From NCBI RefSeq assembly GCF_040546765.1, contig NZ_JBEPOK010000001.1, forward strand, positions 1,302,001 to 1,366,000: a stretch of 64,000 bases of DNA, written 5' to 3'. A program made the translations under genes and the position numbers. The DNA is from Arthrobacter sp. OAP107 (GTDB lineage: Bacteria; Actinomycetota; Actinomycetes; Actinomycetales; Micrococcaceae). Below are positions 15,761 through 24,069 of this stretch, one piece after another. Every line of letters starts with the position of its first letter. The stretch's first letter is position 1. The notes under the pieces are model-generated. The model did no database searches. It saw only the letters and a program-made list of their open reading frames with translations, and was not told the origin of the DNA.

Positions 15761-17044
15761 TTATGGTGCGCCCGTGGATTCCGCGCCGAACCGCCCGCCG
15801 GCCACCCGGACCGAGAGCGGGGTACCGGCGGGGGCCTGGGACGGCTGGCGGACAACTGCACCGCCGGACCCGGAAAGCTGCACCACGGCGTAACCGCGGT
15901 CCAGGGTCTGCTGCGGTGACAGGGCCCGGACCTGCGCCTGGAGGTGGACCAGCTGGTCCGAAGCCCTCGTGACTGCGGCGCTGATGGCCGCCGTGGACCG
16001 GCGGGCCAGCCGTTCGACGTCGTCCGCGCGCACCGTGATCATGCTCTCCGGAGCCGCGAGGACCGGGCGGGACCTGATTGCCGCCAGGCGGTCCGTTTCG
16101 CGGGCTACCAGCATTGTCACGGAGCGGCGCAGCTGGGCTTCAGCCTGCCGGACCCGGGCTAGTTCTTCCGAGACTTCCGGGACGATCCGCTTTGCCGCGT
16201 CCGTGGGCGTGGAAGCCCGGAGGTCGGCGACATCGTCCAGGATGGGCCGGTCCGCCTCGTGCCCGATCGCGCTGACCACCGGAGTCACCGCGGCGGCTAC
16301 GGCGCGGATGAGTTCCTCGCTGCTGAACGGCAAGAGGTCCTCCAGCGCGCCGCCGCCACGGGCAATGACGATGACATCGACCTCGGGACGGGCATCGAGT
16401 TCGCGCAGTGCCTTGACCATCTGCGATACAGCGGTGTTTCCCTGCACCGCGACCTCACGGATCTCGAACTCGACCGCCGGCCAGCGCAGGGCCGCGTTGC
16501 GCAGCACGTCCTTCTTGGCATCGGAATCGCGGCCGGTAATGAGCCCGATCCTGTGGGGAAGCAGCGGCAGGCGTTTTTTCCTCGACTCGGCAAAGAGGCC
16601 TTCCCCGGCGAGGGCATGGCGCAGCCGTTCAATCCGTGCGAGGAGGTCTCCCAATCCGACCGGCCGGATGTCCTTCACCGACATGTTAAGGCGTCCGGTC
16701 TTCAGCCAGAACTCAGCCTTGAGCAGGGCCACCACCCGGCTTCCGCGCTCAAGCGGCGTCTCCTGCCGGTCGAGCAACTTGGACCAGATGGAGGCCGGCA
16801 GGGAGATCTCGGCGTCAACATCCCGGAGCGTGAGGAACGCACTGCCGCCGCGCCTGTTCAGTTCGATGACCTGACCTTCAACCCAGGCGGCCGGTGCCCG
16901 TTCGATGTGCGTCTTGAGCTTCTGCGACAGCAACTGCAGCGGCCAGGGGTTGTCCGGGCTGGTCTCAGCGGCGGTGGCCGGCACCGTGCTGGGGCCGGCT
17001 CCGGGGGCTGTGCCGGGTACAGGGACGGTGGCGTTTTCAGCCAT
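15761..17044 (-). CDS. xseA: Exodeoxyribonuclease VII large subunit
   Basis: This is the catalytic subunit (427 residues) of exonuclease VII. The N-terminal OB-fold (about 35-130) includes WVEGQVIELNRRGGSAFLTL. The catalytic domain follows, with ITGRDSDAKKDVLRNA near 170 and VIARGGGALEDLLPFSSEEL near 220. An Ala/Arg-rich helical segment and DRGYAVVQ close the protein. I chose the ATG at 17044; the frame stays open upstream through repetitive intergenic DNA without family similarity. The first 30 residues are low-complexity (Pro/Ala/Thr). It is divergent from the membrane protein gene at 17352. Confidence 0.93.
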   Translation of the reverse strand: MAENATVPVPGTAPGAGPSTVPATAAETSPDNPWPLQLLSQKLKTHIERAPAAWVEGQVIELNRRGGSAFLTLRDVDAEISLPASIWSKLLDRQETPLERGSRVVALLKAEFWLKTGRLNMSVKDIRPVGLGDLLARIERLRHALAGEGLFAESRKKRLPLLPHRIGLITGRDSDAKKDVLRNAALRWPAVEFEIREVAVQGNTAVSQMVKALRELDARPEVDVIVIARGGGALEDLLPFSSEELIRAVAAAVTPVVSAIGHEADRPILDDVADLRASTPTDAAKRIVPEVSEELARVRQAEAQLRRSVTMLVARETDRLAAIRSRPVLAAPESMITVRADDVERLARRSTAAISAAVTRASDQLVHLQAQVRALSPQQTLDRGYAVVQLSGSGGAVVRQPSQAPAGTPLSVRVAGGRFGAESTGAP

Positions 17045-17351
17045 GTGCAGCCCCGGTGGCGGCGAATGCCAGTTGCATGGTCGCGGTCCTTTGCCTGTGG
17101 ATGGTGCGTGCCGTGGGTTAATCAACTCTATCCATAGCTGTATCACCGGGCTCAGACATTGCTGATGATGCGGCCTTGTTGGTAGCCGCCATTGCCGATG
17201 CTCCGAGATTTTCGATCGCCGGACATTTTGATCGCCGGACATTTTTGATCGCAGGACACCGCGCCTAGGATGGCAGTGTCTTCCCGACCGGCGAGGCACC
17301 TGACCAGCCAGAAACTCGACAAGCCGAGAAACCCGACCAGCTAGGAATCCC
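17045..17351. other. 307-bp divergent intergenic region between xseA and the membrane protein gene
   Basis: It contains three tandem repeats (17214-17260) overlapping a candidate promoter whose -10 is TAGGAT (17266-17271), with a TTTTGA -35 at 17243-17248. A 22-codon open frame from the GTG at 17276 to the stop at 17344 ends 7 bp before the TTG start at 17352. It could be a leader peptide, but it has no ribosome binding site. Confidence 0.5.
17214..17260. repeat. Three tandem GATCGCCGGACATTTT-type repeats over a promoter
   Basis: GATCGCCGGACATTTT begins at 17214 and 17230, and a degenerate third copy, GATCGCAGGACACC, begins at 17247. The spacings are 16 and 17 bp. The third copy overlaps the probable -35 region of the promoter for 17352, so this is a candidate operator. 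Confidence 0.7.
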
Positions 17352-18200
17352 TTGCGCTTATTTCTTGCGGCCTTGGCCGTCATCCTTGGTCTCCTGCTTT
17401 CCGCCGCCGCCGTTCCGGCCATCTGGGTGGACCGCAACATCGTGCAGGAGGACGGCTTCGTTGCCCTCGCGGCGCCTCTGGGCAGGAACCCGGATTTCCA
17501 AAAGCGTCTGGCGACCGCCGCCGTCAACAGCATTGACACCGGCGGGACCATTCCGGCGCAGGTGGCCGCACTGGTCCGGCCGGTGCTGGAAAAGGCGGCA
17601 ACCTCCCTCACCGGCCTGCCTGGTTACCCGGCTGCCTGGGAAGAGACGCTGCGCAAGAGCCACCGCCTTAATTTCGCCGATCCGTCGTCCCTGCCGCCCG
17701 AAGCGGACTCGAGCACCTCGCTGACCCTGGACGTGGCCCCGCTCGTCGGCCTCGCTGCCAAGCAGATATCCAGCCAGGTGGGTGTTCAGCTTGAGGCTCC
17801 GCGCCAGACCCTGGTGAACATTGGCCAAACGGGCCAGCGCCAGCTCATCGAACGGGTTTCGGCCTACGCTCCGCTGGGGTACAGCCTGGCGGTCGGTGCC
17901 GGCGTCGCGTTCCTTCTGGCGCTCGTGACCGCCCGCCGGCGGTGGAAAGTACTGGCCGGCGTAGGAGTGGGCGCGCTCGCGCTTTCCGGACTGTGGACGC
18001 TGGCGTCCCGTTGGGCCGCCGACGCCGTCCTGGGCACCGCGAGCGGAAACGAAATGGCAGACTTGTTCAAGCGGGAGTTCGTGGCGGCTTCCGCCGCCGG
18101 GTTTGCGCCCTGGACGCTGGCGGCGGCGATCACCGGCGCGGCCCTGATCGCGGCCGGCCTGCTGCTCAGGGTGGTCGGCGGCCCTGCCCGCAGGCGTTGA
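17352..18200 (+). CDS. Membrane protein of unknown function
   Basis: This 282-residue protein has one N-terminal membrane segment (residues 2-24), an extracytoplasmic region of about 150 residues, and three membrane spans near the C-terminus (about 172-190, 197-215 and 245-275), ending PARRR. The extracytoplasmic part contains NRNIVQEDGF-like and IDTGGTIPAQVAALV segments also seen in other actinobacterial proteins of this layout. The start is a TTG, chosen because it gives a good signal-anchor. The M. tuberculosis neighbourhood carries a different gene at this place. Function unknown. Confidence 0.72.
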   Translation: MRLFLAALAVILGLLLSAAAVPAIWVDRNIVQEDGFVALAAPLGRNPDFQKRLATAAVNSIDTGGTIPAQVAALVRPVLEKAATSLTGLPGYPAAWEETLRKSHRLNFADPSSLPPEADSSTSLTLDVAPLVGLAAKQISSQVGVQLEAPRQTLVNIGQTGQRQLIERVSAYAPLGYSLAVGAGVAFLLALVTARRRWKVLAGVGVGALALSGLWTLASRWAADAVLGTASGNEMADLFKREFVAASAAGFAPWTLAAAITGAALIAAGLLLRVVGGPARRR

Positions 18201-18246
18201 GCCCCATGCAGCCGATGCGCCAGCTTATGGCCTGCCGCCCAGCCGG

Positions 18247-18261
18247 TAGCATGGAGCAATG
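18247..18261 (+). promoter_or_regulatory. -10 box of ispH, leaderless
   Basis: TAGCAT (18247-18252) lies exactly 6 nt before the ATG at 18259. Confidence 0.5.
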
Positions 18262-19335
18262 ACTTCCTCTGCAGTTTCCCTTTCGATGCCAACCGTCCCG
18301 CGCCGGCGGCGTTCGCCGGAGGAAGTGTTCGCGGCGGCACCGGTCCCGGGCCCCAAGAGGGTTCTGCTGGCAGCCCCCCGCGGATACTGTGCAGGCGTGG
18401 ACCGAGCGGTCATCGCCGTCGAAAAGGCCCTGCAGCACTACGGACCGCCGGTCTATGTCCGGAAGCAGATTGTCCACAACGTGCACGTCGTCAGCTCCCT
18501 TGAGGAGCAGGGCGCCATCTTCGTGGACGAAACGGATGAGGTGCCTGAAGGCGCCCTGGTCATCTTCTCGGCCCACGGCGTGTCCCCGGCCGTGGTCCAG
18601 TCCGCGGAGGACCGCGGACTGCGCACCATCGATGCGACCTGCCCCCTCGTGACCAAGGTCCACAAGGAGGCCGTCCGGTTCGCCAAGGACGATTTCGACA
18701 TCCTCCTGATCGGCCACGACGGCCACGAAGAGGTTGAGGGGACGTCCGGCGAGGCCCCCGACCACATCCAGATCATCAACGGCCCCCACGAAGTGGACAA
18801 AGTGACGGTCCGGGACCCCGAAAAGGTCATCTGGCTTTCCCAGACCACGCTCAGCGTGGACGAGACCATGGAAACCGTCCGGCTGCTCAAGGAACGGTTC
18901 CCCACGCTGCAGGATCCGCCGAGCGACGACATCTGCTACGCCACGACCAACCGCCAGGTGGCCATCAAGAAGATCGCGCCCCAGGCAGATCTGGTGATCG
19001 TGGTGGGCTCGGCAAACTCCTCCAACTCCGTGCGCCTCGTGGAGGTGGCACTCGAATACGGAGCCAAGGCATCGTACCGTGTTGACTTCGCCAACGAGGT
19101 GGACGAGTCCTGGTTCGAGGGTGTTGCCACCGTGGGCGTGACCTCGGGCGCGTCCGTTCCGGAGGTCCTGGTCAAGGACGTGCTCCGCCTCCTGGCCGAC
19201 TATGGATACGACGCCGTCGAAGAGATTGTGACCGCGGAGGAGGACCTGCTCTTCTCCCTGCCCAAGGAGCTCCGCGCCACGCTCAAGGAAGCCGGGGATG
19301 TGTCCCGCGCCCTCGGCGGACGCCGCTCGCGCTAG
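18259..19335 (+). CDS. ispH: 4-hydroxy-3-methylbut-2-enyl diphosphate reductase
   Basis: IspH (LytB) catalyses the last step of the MEP isoprenoid pathway, reducing HMBPP to IPP and DMAPP with a [4Fe-4S] cluster. The 358 residues include the three cluster cysteines in context: PRGYCAGVDRA near residue 42, IDATCPLVTKVH near 130, and DDICYATTNRQ near 222. The substrate-binding histidines are in IVHNVHVV and FSAHGVSP. The length is typical; the first 35 residues form a variable tail. A ferredoxin gene (fdxA) in the same window could supply electrons, but that link is not shown. Confidence 0.96.
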   Translation: MTSSAVSLSMPTVPRRRRSPEEVFAAAPVPGPKRVLLAAPRGYCAGVDRAVIAVEKALQHYGPPVYVRKQIVHNVHVVSSLEEQGAIFVDETDEVPEGALVIFSAHGVSPAVVQSAEDRGLRTIDATCPLVTKVHKEAVRFAKDDFDILLIGHDGHEEVEGTSGEAPDHIQIINGPHEVDKVTVRDPEKVIWLSQTTLSVDETMETVRLLKERFPTLQDPPSDDICYATTNRQVAIKKIAPQADLVIVVGSANSSNSVRLVEVALEYGAKASYRVDFANEVDESWFEGVATVGVTSGASVPEVLVKDVLRLLADYGYDAVEEIVTAEEDLLFSLPKELRATLKEAGDVSRALGGRRSR

Positions 19336-19348
19336 CAGCGCCAGGCGG

Positions 19349-19375
19349 GCCGGCGTCCGTCCGGCGGCTTTCTTT
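19349..19375. terminator. Hairpin between convergent ispH and rmuC
   Basis: GCCGG (19349-19353) and CCGGC (19361-19365) form a short GC stem followed by GGCTTTCTTT, giving a U-rich tail for ispH. The stem is only 5 bp, so this is a moderate candidate. Confidence 0.4.
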
Positions 19376-20609
19376 AGGCGGCGTCCTCTTCGTCCACAGG
19401 TGCCAGCGGCCCGCTCGTTTCCAGTTCCGGGGCTGCGAGGGACCGCGGCGTGACCTGTACGGCCGGGGGAGTGGCAAGCCCGCTGGTGTCCAGGGCATTG
19501 AGTTTCCGCGCGGTGGGAAGCACGCGGGCCTCCAGTGTGCCGACCATCGCGTTGTAGCGGTCCACCGAGCTTTTCAGCGCTGACCCCAGCTTGCCCACGT
19601 TGTCCCCGAGCGTGCCCATCCGCTCGTACAGCTGCCGGGCAAGTTCGAAGAGCTCGCGTGCACTGTCCGTGAGAACGTCCTGGCGCCACGTGAACGCCAC
19701 GGACTTGAGCACCGCGAGCAGCGTGCCGGGGGAGGCCAGCACCACATTCTTGGACAGCGCGTGATCCAGCAGAGCCGGGTCGGCCGAGAGCGCGGCGGCG
19801 AGGATGGACTCGGCCGGGACAAAGCAGATCACCAGTTCAGGCGAGTTCCCGGAAATGTCCCAGTACTTCTTGGTGCTGAGCGCGTCCACGTGGGTCTTCA
19901 GTGCCTTGGCGTGGGCCGCCAGGAGGTTTTGCCGCGCGGCCTGGCTGAGCCCGGGCTTGTCACTGGCCGACTGTCCCAGCTCCTGCGCCTCAAGGTAGGC
20001 GGACAGGGGGACCTTGGCGTCGACAACGAGCTGCTTGTCGCCCGGCAGCTGGACCACAAGGTCCGGGCGGACGGCGGCCTCGGCGCCTGACGTGCCGTGG
20101 TGCTGCTCATGGAAGTCGACGTGCCGCATCATGCCTGCGGCCTCCACAACACGGCGGAGCTGCACTTCGCCCCACTGGCCGCGCGCGCTGTTTGACCGGA
20201 GCGCCGACTCCAGCGCATGCGTGGACCGCATCAGCTGTTCATCCGTAAGGCGGGCTTCCTGCAGCTGCTGGGCCAGCTGACCGTACTGTTCAAGCCGGTC
20301 CCGTTCCAGCAGGGAAACCTGCTGCTGGACCGCCGTCAGTTTCTCAGCCACCGGCGCCAGGGCACGCAGGACGCTGGAGTCCTGATCGCGGGACATGCCC
20401 AGGTCCCGGTTCTGGGCGGACAGGAGTTTCCGCTCGGCATCCGCGGCAGCAAACTGGGCGCTGACCTCCGAAAGCCGCGCCGAAACGCCGTCGAAATCCG
20501 CCTCCAGGGCCCTGGTCCGGCGGCGCAGCACCACGTACACCGCGCCCGCGCCGGACACGGCGCCCAGCAACAGCATTAATAGGGCCAGAATGACTGCAAA
20601 AGGTTCCAT
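19374..20609 (-). CDS. rmuC: DNA recombination protein RmuC homologue
   Basis: This 411-residue protein has an N-terminal membrane anchor (residues 4-25), a long coiled-coil region (about 30-120) and a C-terminal RmuC domain (about 125-350) of the PD-(D/E)XK nuclease-like fold. Visible core motifs are ARGQWGEVQLRRVVEAAGM, PDLVVQLPGDKQLVVDAKVP and LVICFVPAESILAAAL. RmuC limits inversions at short repeats in E. coli. The ATG at 20609 gives the expected anchor; the open frame upstream would enter the ychF promoter. A CACAGT -10-like box sits 6 nt before the ATG. Confidence 0.9.
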   Translation of the reverse strand: MEPFAVILALLMLLLGAVSGAGAVYVVLRRRTRALEADFDGVSARLSEVSAQFAAADAERKLLSAQNRDLGMSRDQDSSVLRALAPVAEKLTAVQQQVSLLERDRLEQYGQLAQQLQEARLTDEQLMRSTHALESALRSNSARGQWGEVQLRRVVEAAGMMRHVDFHEQHHGTSGAEAAVRPDLVVQLPGDKQLVVDAKVPLSAYLEAQELGQSASDKPGLSQAARQNLLAAHAKALKTHVDALSTKKYWDISGNSPELVICFVPAESILAAALSADPALLDHALSKNVVLASPGTLLAVLKSVAFTWRQDVLTDSARELFELARQLYERMGTLGDNVGKLGSALKSSVDRYNAMVGTLEARVLPTARKLNALDTSGLATPPAVQVTPRSLAAPELETSGPLAPVDEEDAA

Positions 20610-20686
20610 GCCTTCACTGTGGCATGGGGCTGTGACATTTATTGGGTAGGCAACACCCGCGGCACGGGCAGCGGGGGCCGAACAGG

Positions 20687-20703
20687 TAGAATCAATGTCC
20701 GTG
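20687..20703 (+). promoter_or_regulatory. -10 box of ychF, near-leaderless
   Basis: TAGAAT (20687-20692) predicts a transcript start near 20699, two nucleotides before the GTG at 20701. This favours that GTG over the ATG at 20695. Confidence 0.5.
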
Positions 20704-21786
20704 GCTCTTACTATTGGCATCGTCGGACTGCCCAACGTCGGCAAATCAACACTTTTCAACGCACTGACCCGCAACCAGGTCCTGGCGGCGAACTATCCGT
20801 TCGCCACCATCGAACCCAATGTCGGCGTCGTGAACCTGCCCGACCCCCGGCTCCAGCAGCTCGCCGGGATCTTCGGCTCACAGCGCGTGCTGCCCGCGGC
20901 TGTGTCCTTCGTCGACATCGCCGGCATCGTCAAGGGCGCGTCCGAAGGGGAAGGCCTGGGCAACCAGTTCCTCGCCAACATCCGCGAAGCGGAAGCCATC
21001 GCCGAGGTGGTGCGCGTGTTCGATGACCCCGACGTCATCCACGTCGACGGCAAGGTCGATCCCCGCTCGGATATGGAAACCATTAACACCGAGCTGATCC
21101 TCGCCGATCTGCAGACCATCGAGAAGGCCATTCCCCGGATCGAAAAAGAGGTCAAGATCAAGAAGCGGGAGGCCGCGGAGCTCGCTGCCATCAAGGCCGC
21201 GCAGGCCGTGCTGGAGCGCGGCGACACCATCTACTCCTCCGTCAAGAGCGACAAGCTGGAGATGGAGCACCTCAAGGAACTCAGCCTCCTGACCGCCAAG
21301 CCCTTCATCTACGTGTTCAACGCGGACGAAGGAATCCTCGGCAGCGAGGAGAAGCAGGCTGAGCTGCGCGCCATGGTTGCGCCGGCCGACTGCATTTTCC
21401 TGGACGCCAAGCTCGAGTCCGACCTGGTGGAGCTCGACGAGGCCGAGGCGCGCGAAATGCTCGAAATGAACGGGCAGGACGAATCCGGGCTGGACCAGCT
21501 GGCCCGCGTCGGATTCCATACGCTCGGGCTGCAGACCTACCTCACGGCCGGGCCGAAGGAGGCGCGCGCGTGGACCATCCACCAGGGTGACACCGCCCCG
21601 CAGGCCGCCGGCGTCATCCACACGGACTTCCAGCGCGGCTTCATCAAGGCCGAGGTTGTCTCCTTCGAGGACCTCATCGATGCCGGTTCCATGGCCGAGG
21701 CGAAATCGCGCGGCAAGGTCCGCATCGAAGGCAAAGAATACGTCATGGCCGACGGCGATGTGGTGGAGTTCCGCTTCAACGTGTGA
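20701..21786 (+). CDS. ychF: Redox-regulated ATPase/GTPase YchF (OLA1 family)
   Basis: This 361-residue Obg-family P-loop NTPase binds ribosomes and is known to prefer ATP. It shows G1 IGIVGLPNVGKSTLFNAL at the N-terminus, G3 VDIAGIVKGASEGEGLGNQF near residue 66, the altered G4 NADE near 205 that underlies relaxed nucleotide specificity, a coiled-coil insert (about 130-180), and a C-terminal TGS domain (about 278-361). I prefer the GTG at 20701, giving MALTIGIVGLPN, the usual actinobacterial N-terminus, over the ATG two codons upstream. A strong terminator follows. Confidence 0.95.
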   Translation: MALTIGIVGLPNVGKSTLFNALTRNQVLAANYPFATIEPNVGVVNLPDPRLQQLAGIFGSQRVLPAAVSFVDIAGIVKGASEGEGLGNQFLANIREAEAIAEVVRVFDDPDVIHVDGKVDPRSDMETINTELILADLQTIEKAIPRIEKEVKIKKREAAELAAIKAAQAVLERGDTIYSSVKSDKLEMEHLKELSLLTAKPFIYVFNADEGILGSEEKQAELRAMVAPADCIFLDAKLESDLVELDEAEAREMLEMNGQDESGLDQLARVGFHTLGLQTYLTAGPKEARAWTIHQGDTAPQAAGVIHTDFQRGFIKAEVVSFEDLIDAGSMAEAKSRGKVRIEGKEYVMADGDVVEFRFNV

Positions 21787-21825
21787 GTTTCCGCCGGGCT
21801 ACTCAGTGATTGAGTATTAACGGCG

Positions 21826-21857
21826 AAAAGCCCCGATCCCTAGGATCGGGGCTTTTT
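21826..21857 (+). terminator. Intrinsic terminator after ychF
   Basis: A 13-14 bp stem (21826-21839 with 21843-21855) encloses a short CTA loop and ends in TTTTT. It is a textbook Rho-independent terminator. Confidence 0.9.
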
Positions 21858-22015
21858 CTGTGATTGACGCCTCTACCCTCCGGGCCACAGGGCGTCAAGG
21901 AAAAAGGGCGGGTACTTTTCCCGCGGCAACAGCTTGGTTGCATCTCGATAACAACCTTTACTGAGGGACAACTTTCGGACCGCGGCCGCCGGGTTCGGGT
22001 CTAGGCTACTTGTCA

Positions 22016-22031
22016 TGTGAGACTCGCCACA
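22016..22031. promoter_or_regulatory. CRP/GlxR-like site upstream of the peptide ABC system
   Basis: TGTGAGACTCGCCACA matches TGTGA-N6-TCACA in 9 of 10 defined positions. It lies just downstream of the -10-like TAGGCT, a position that would favour repression unless another promoter is used. Confidence 0.5.
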
Positions 22032-22112
22032 TCTCACTGGGGGGATGTAGCGGGTCTGGCCGGCGCCCACAGCGAAGGTCTTTTCCACACTCACAGAAAC
22101 ATAGGAGGCGGA

Positions 22113-23891
22113 ATGCGATTCAGTCGTATTTCCAAAGCAGTAGGCGTTGCAGCCGCGGCTGCACTGGCGCTCAGCGCCTGCGCGAGCACCAATGGCGGGA
22201 CAACCCCGTCCAGTAATGCGGCCGGCAAACAGGGGGGAACAGCCACTGTCGTTGAGGTCAACGCGTTCAACACCTTCAACCCCAACACGGCCGACGGCAA
22301 CACTGACATCAACTCGAAGGTCAGCTACGCCACACACTCCGGGTTCTACTACATCGACAACCAGCTGAACGTCGTCCACAATGACAAGTTCGGCAAGATG
22401 GAAAAGACGTCTGACGATCCGCTGACCGTCAAGTACACCATCAACGAAGGCGTTAAGTGGTCGGACGGCACACCCGTCACGGCCGCCGACCTGCTCCTTC
22501 AGTGGGCAGCATTCTCCGGGTACTACAACGACGCCGACGCCGAGGGTAAGACGGGAACATCCTACTTCTCGTATGCCGGCGACTCCACGGGTCTCGGGCT
22601 CACCGACTTCCCGGAAATCGGCGACAACAACCGCTCCATGACCATCAAATACTCCAAGCCCTTCGCTGACTGGGAGATCGCGCTGGGCGGACCGGGCATC
22701 GATATCCCGGCCCATGTCCTGGCCAAGAAGGCCGGACTGGCCGATACCCAGGCCTTCATCGACCACCTCAAGAGCCTGCCCCGCGGTGATTCCAAGGCAC
22801 CCAAGGCCGCCGACGCCAAGCTCAAGGCCATGTCGGACATGTGGAACACCGGCTTCGACTCCAAAACCCTGCCGAGTGACCCGAGCCTGTTCCTGTCGAA
22901 CGGCCCGTTCGTGGTCCAGAGCATCAACCAGGACCAGTCGCTCACGATGGTCCGCAACAAGGACTACAACTGGGGCCCCGAAGCCAAGCTGGACGAGATC
23001 ACCGTGCGCTACATCGGTTCCTCTCCGGCACAGGTGCAGGCCCTGAAGAACGGCGAAGCCGACATCATCGCCCCGCAGGCCTCGGCTGACACCCTCGACC
23101 AGCTCAAAGCACTCGAGAGCCAGGGCGTCACGGTGGACCAGGGCAACCAGCTCTCCTACGACCACATTGACCTGAACTACACGGGACCGTTCGCTGACAA
23201 GAACGTCCGCGAGGCGTTCTTGAAGACGGTTCCCCGCAAGGACATCGTGGACAAGATCATCAAGAAGCTCGATCCGCAGGCGAAGCCCCTGGACTCGCAG
23301 CTGTTCGTTCCCGCGCAGCCGGCCTACGAGGCCTCCGTGCAGGGCAACGGCTCCTCGTCCTACCAGGATGCGGACGTTGACGGTGCCAAGAAACTGTTGA
23401 ACGGTGCCACCCCCGAGGTCCGCATCATGTACAACAAGGACAACCCGAACCGCGTGGACGCGTTCTCGCTGATCCGTGAGTCCGCAACCAAGGCCGGCTT
23501 CAAGATCGTCGACGGCGGACTGGGCGCCTCTGACTGGGGCAAGGCCCTCGGCAAGGGCGGCTACGACGCCACGATCTTCGGCTGGATCAACCCTGGCGTC
23601 GGAGTCTCCGGCGTGCCGCAGATCTTCCGCTCCGGCAACGGTTCCAACTTCAACAAGTTCAGCGATCCTGAGGCCGACAAGCTCATGGACGAACTCATTG
23701 TGACCACCGACCGCAGCAAGCAGGATGAGCTGTCCAAGCAGATCGACAAGAAGATCTGGGACTCGGCCTACGGCCTCCCGCTCTTCCAGTCCGTTGGTGT
23801 TGACGCCTACAGCGACCGCATCACCGGCGTGAAGTTCATGCCGAACCAGACGGGCGTCTGGTGGAACTTCTGGGAGTGGGCCGAGAAGTAA
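22113..23891 (+). CDS. Peptide ABC transporter substrate-binding lipoprotein (family 5)
   Basis: This 592-residue extracytoplasmic solute receptor of the DppA/OppA family (SBP_bac_5) has a signal peptide of about 22 residues with lipobox LSAC. The family's early strand is YINEGVKWSDGTPVTAADLL near residue 110. The C-terminal fragment GVKFMPNQTGVWWNFWEWAE is typical of actinobacterial peptide receptors. I chose the ATG at 22113 because AGGAGG lies 4 nt upstream and the signal peptide begins there. A large hairpin after the stop separates it from the permease genes, suggesting higher expression of the receptor. The ligand is likely oligopeptides. Confidence 0.92.
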   Translation: MRFSRISKAVGVAAAAALALSACASTNGGTTPSSNAAGKQGGTATVVEVNAFNTFNPNTADGNTDINSKVSYATHSGFYYIDNQLNVVHNDKFGKMEKTSDDPLTVKYTINEGVKWSDGTPVTAADLLLQWAAFSGYYNDADAEGKTGTSYFSYAGDSTGLGLTDFPEIGDNNRSMTIKYSKPFADWEIALGGPGIDIPAHVLAKKAGLADTQAFIDHLKSLPRGDSKAPKAADAKLKAMSDMWNTGFDSKTLPSDPSLFLSNGPFVVQSINQDQSLTMVRNKDYNWGPEAKLDEITVRYIGSSPAQVQALKNGEADIIAPQASADTLDQLKALESQGVTVDQGNQLSYDHIDLNYTGPFADKNVREAFLKTVPRKDIVDKIIKKLDPQAKPLDSQLFVPAQPAYEASVQGNGSSSYQDADVDGAKKLLNGATPEVRIMYNKDNPNRVDAFSLIRESATKAGFKIVDGGLGASDWGKALGKGGYDATIFGWINPGVGVSGVPQIFRSGNGSNFNKFSDPEADKLMDELIVTTDRSKQDELSKQIDKKIWDSAYGLPLFQSVGVDAYSDRITGVKFMPNQTGVWWNFWEWAEK

Positions 23892-23922
23892 GCCCGTGCC
23901 ACGAAGTGCAGCAAGCTAGTTG

Positions 23923-23957
23923 AGGCGCCGGGACCACGCACCACGGTCCCGGCGCCT
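23923..23957 (+). terminator. Attenuator-like hairpin between binding protein and permeases
   Basis: AGGCGCCGGGACC (23923-23935) pairs perfectly with GGTCCCGGCGCCT (23945-23957), a 13-bp stem with a 9-nt loop and almost no U tail. It probably stabilises the receptor mRNA or partly terminates transcription. Confidence 0.6.
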
Positions 23958-24069
23958 TGCAGCGCCATCCCCCGGCGGTGCCTGTGTTGGCAGCACAAGC
24001 AGCTAGGCGCCGCCAAACCTGCGACCGGTCCGGGCAATCCCCGGACCCGAATCCTGAGGTTCAATCACA

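Larger units (their letters stand above)
21787..22112. other. 326-bp intergenic region upstream of the peptide-binding protein gene
   Basis: After the ychF terminator it holds an 8-bp dyad (TTGACGCC 21864-21871 with GGCGTCAA 21891-21898), a small hairpin near 21906, a TAGGCT -10-like box (22002-22007), the CRP/GlxR-like site at 22016 and an AGGAGG ribosome binding site (22103-22108). No gene is seen. Confidence 0.6.

Noticed and set aside
17276..17344. A 22-codon GTG frame ending 7 bp before the membrane protein gene.
   Set aside because: It has no ribosome binding site and no clear fit to the -10 distance rule; too short to list as a gene, so it is mentioned only in the intergenic entry.
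17045..17611. Extension of xseA upstream to 17611.
   Set aside because: The extra sequence reads through tandem repeats and the divergent gene, is Arg-rich and shows no exonuclease VII similarity.
21873..23165. A long minus-strand frame opposite the peptide-binding protein gene.
   Set aside because: Antisense shadow; the sense strand has a signal peptide, lipobox and family-5 receptor motifs.
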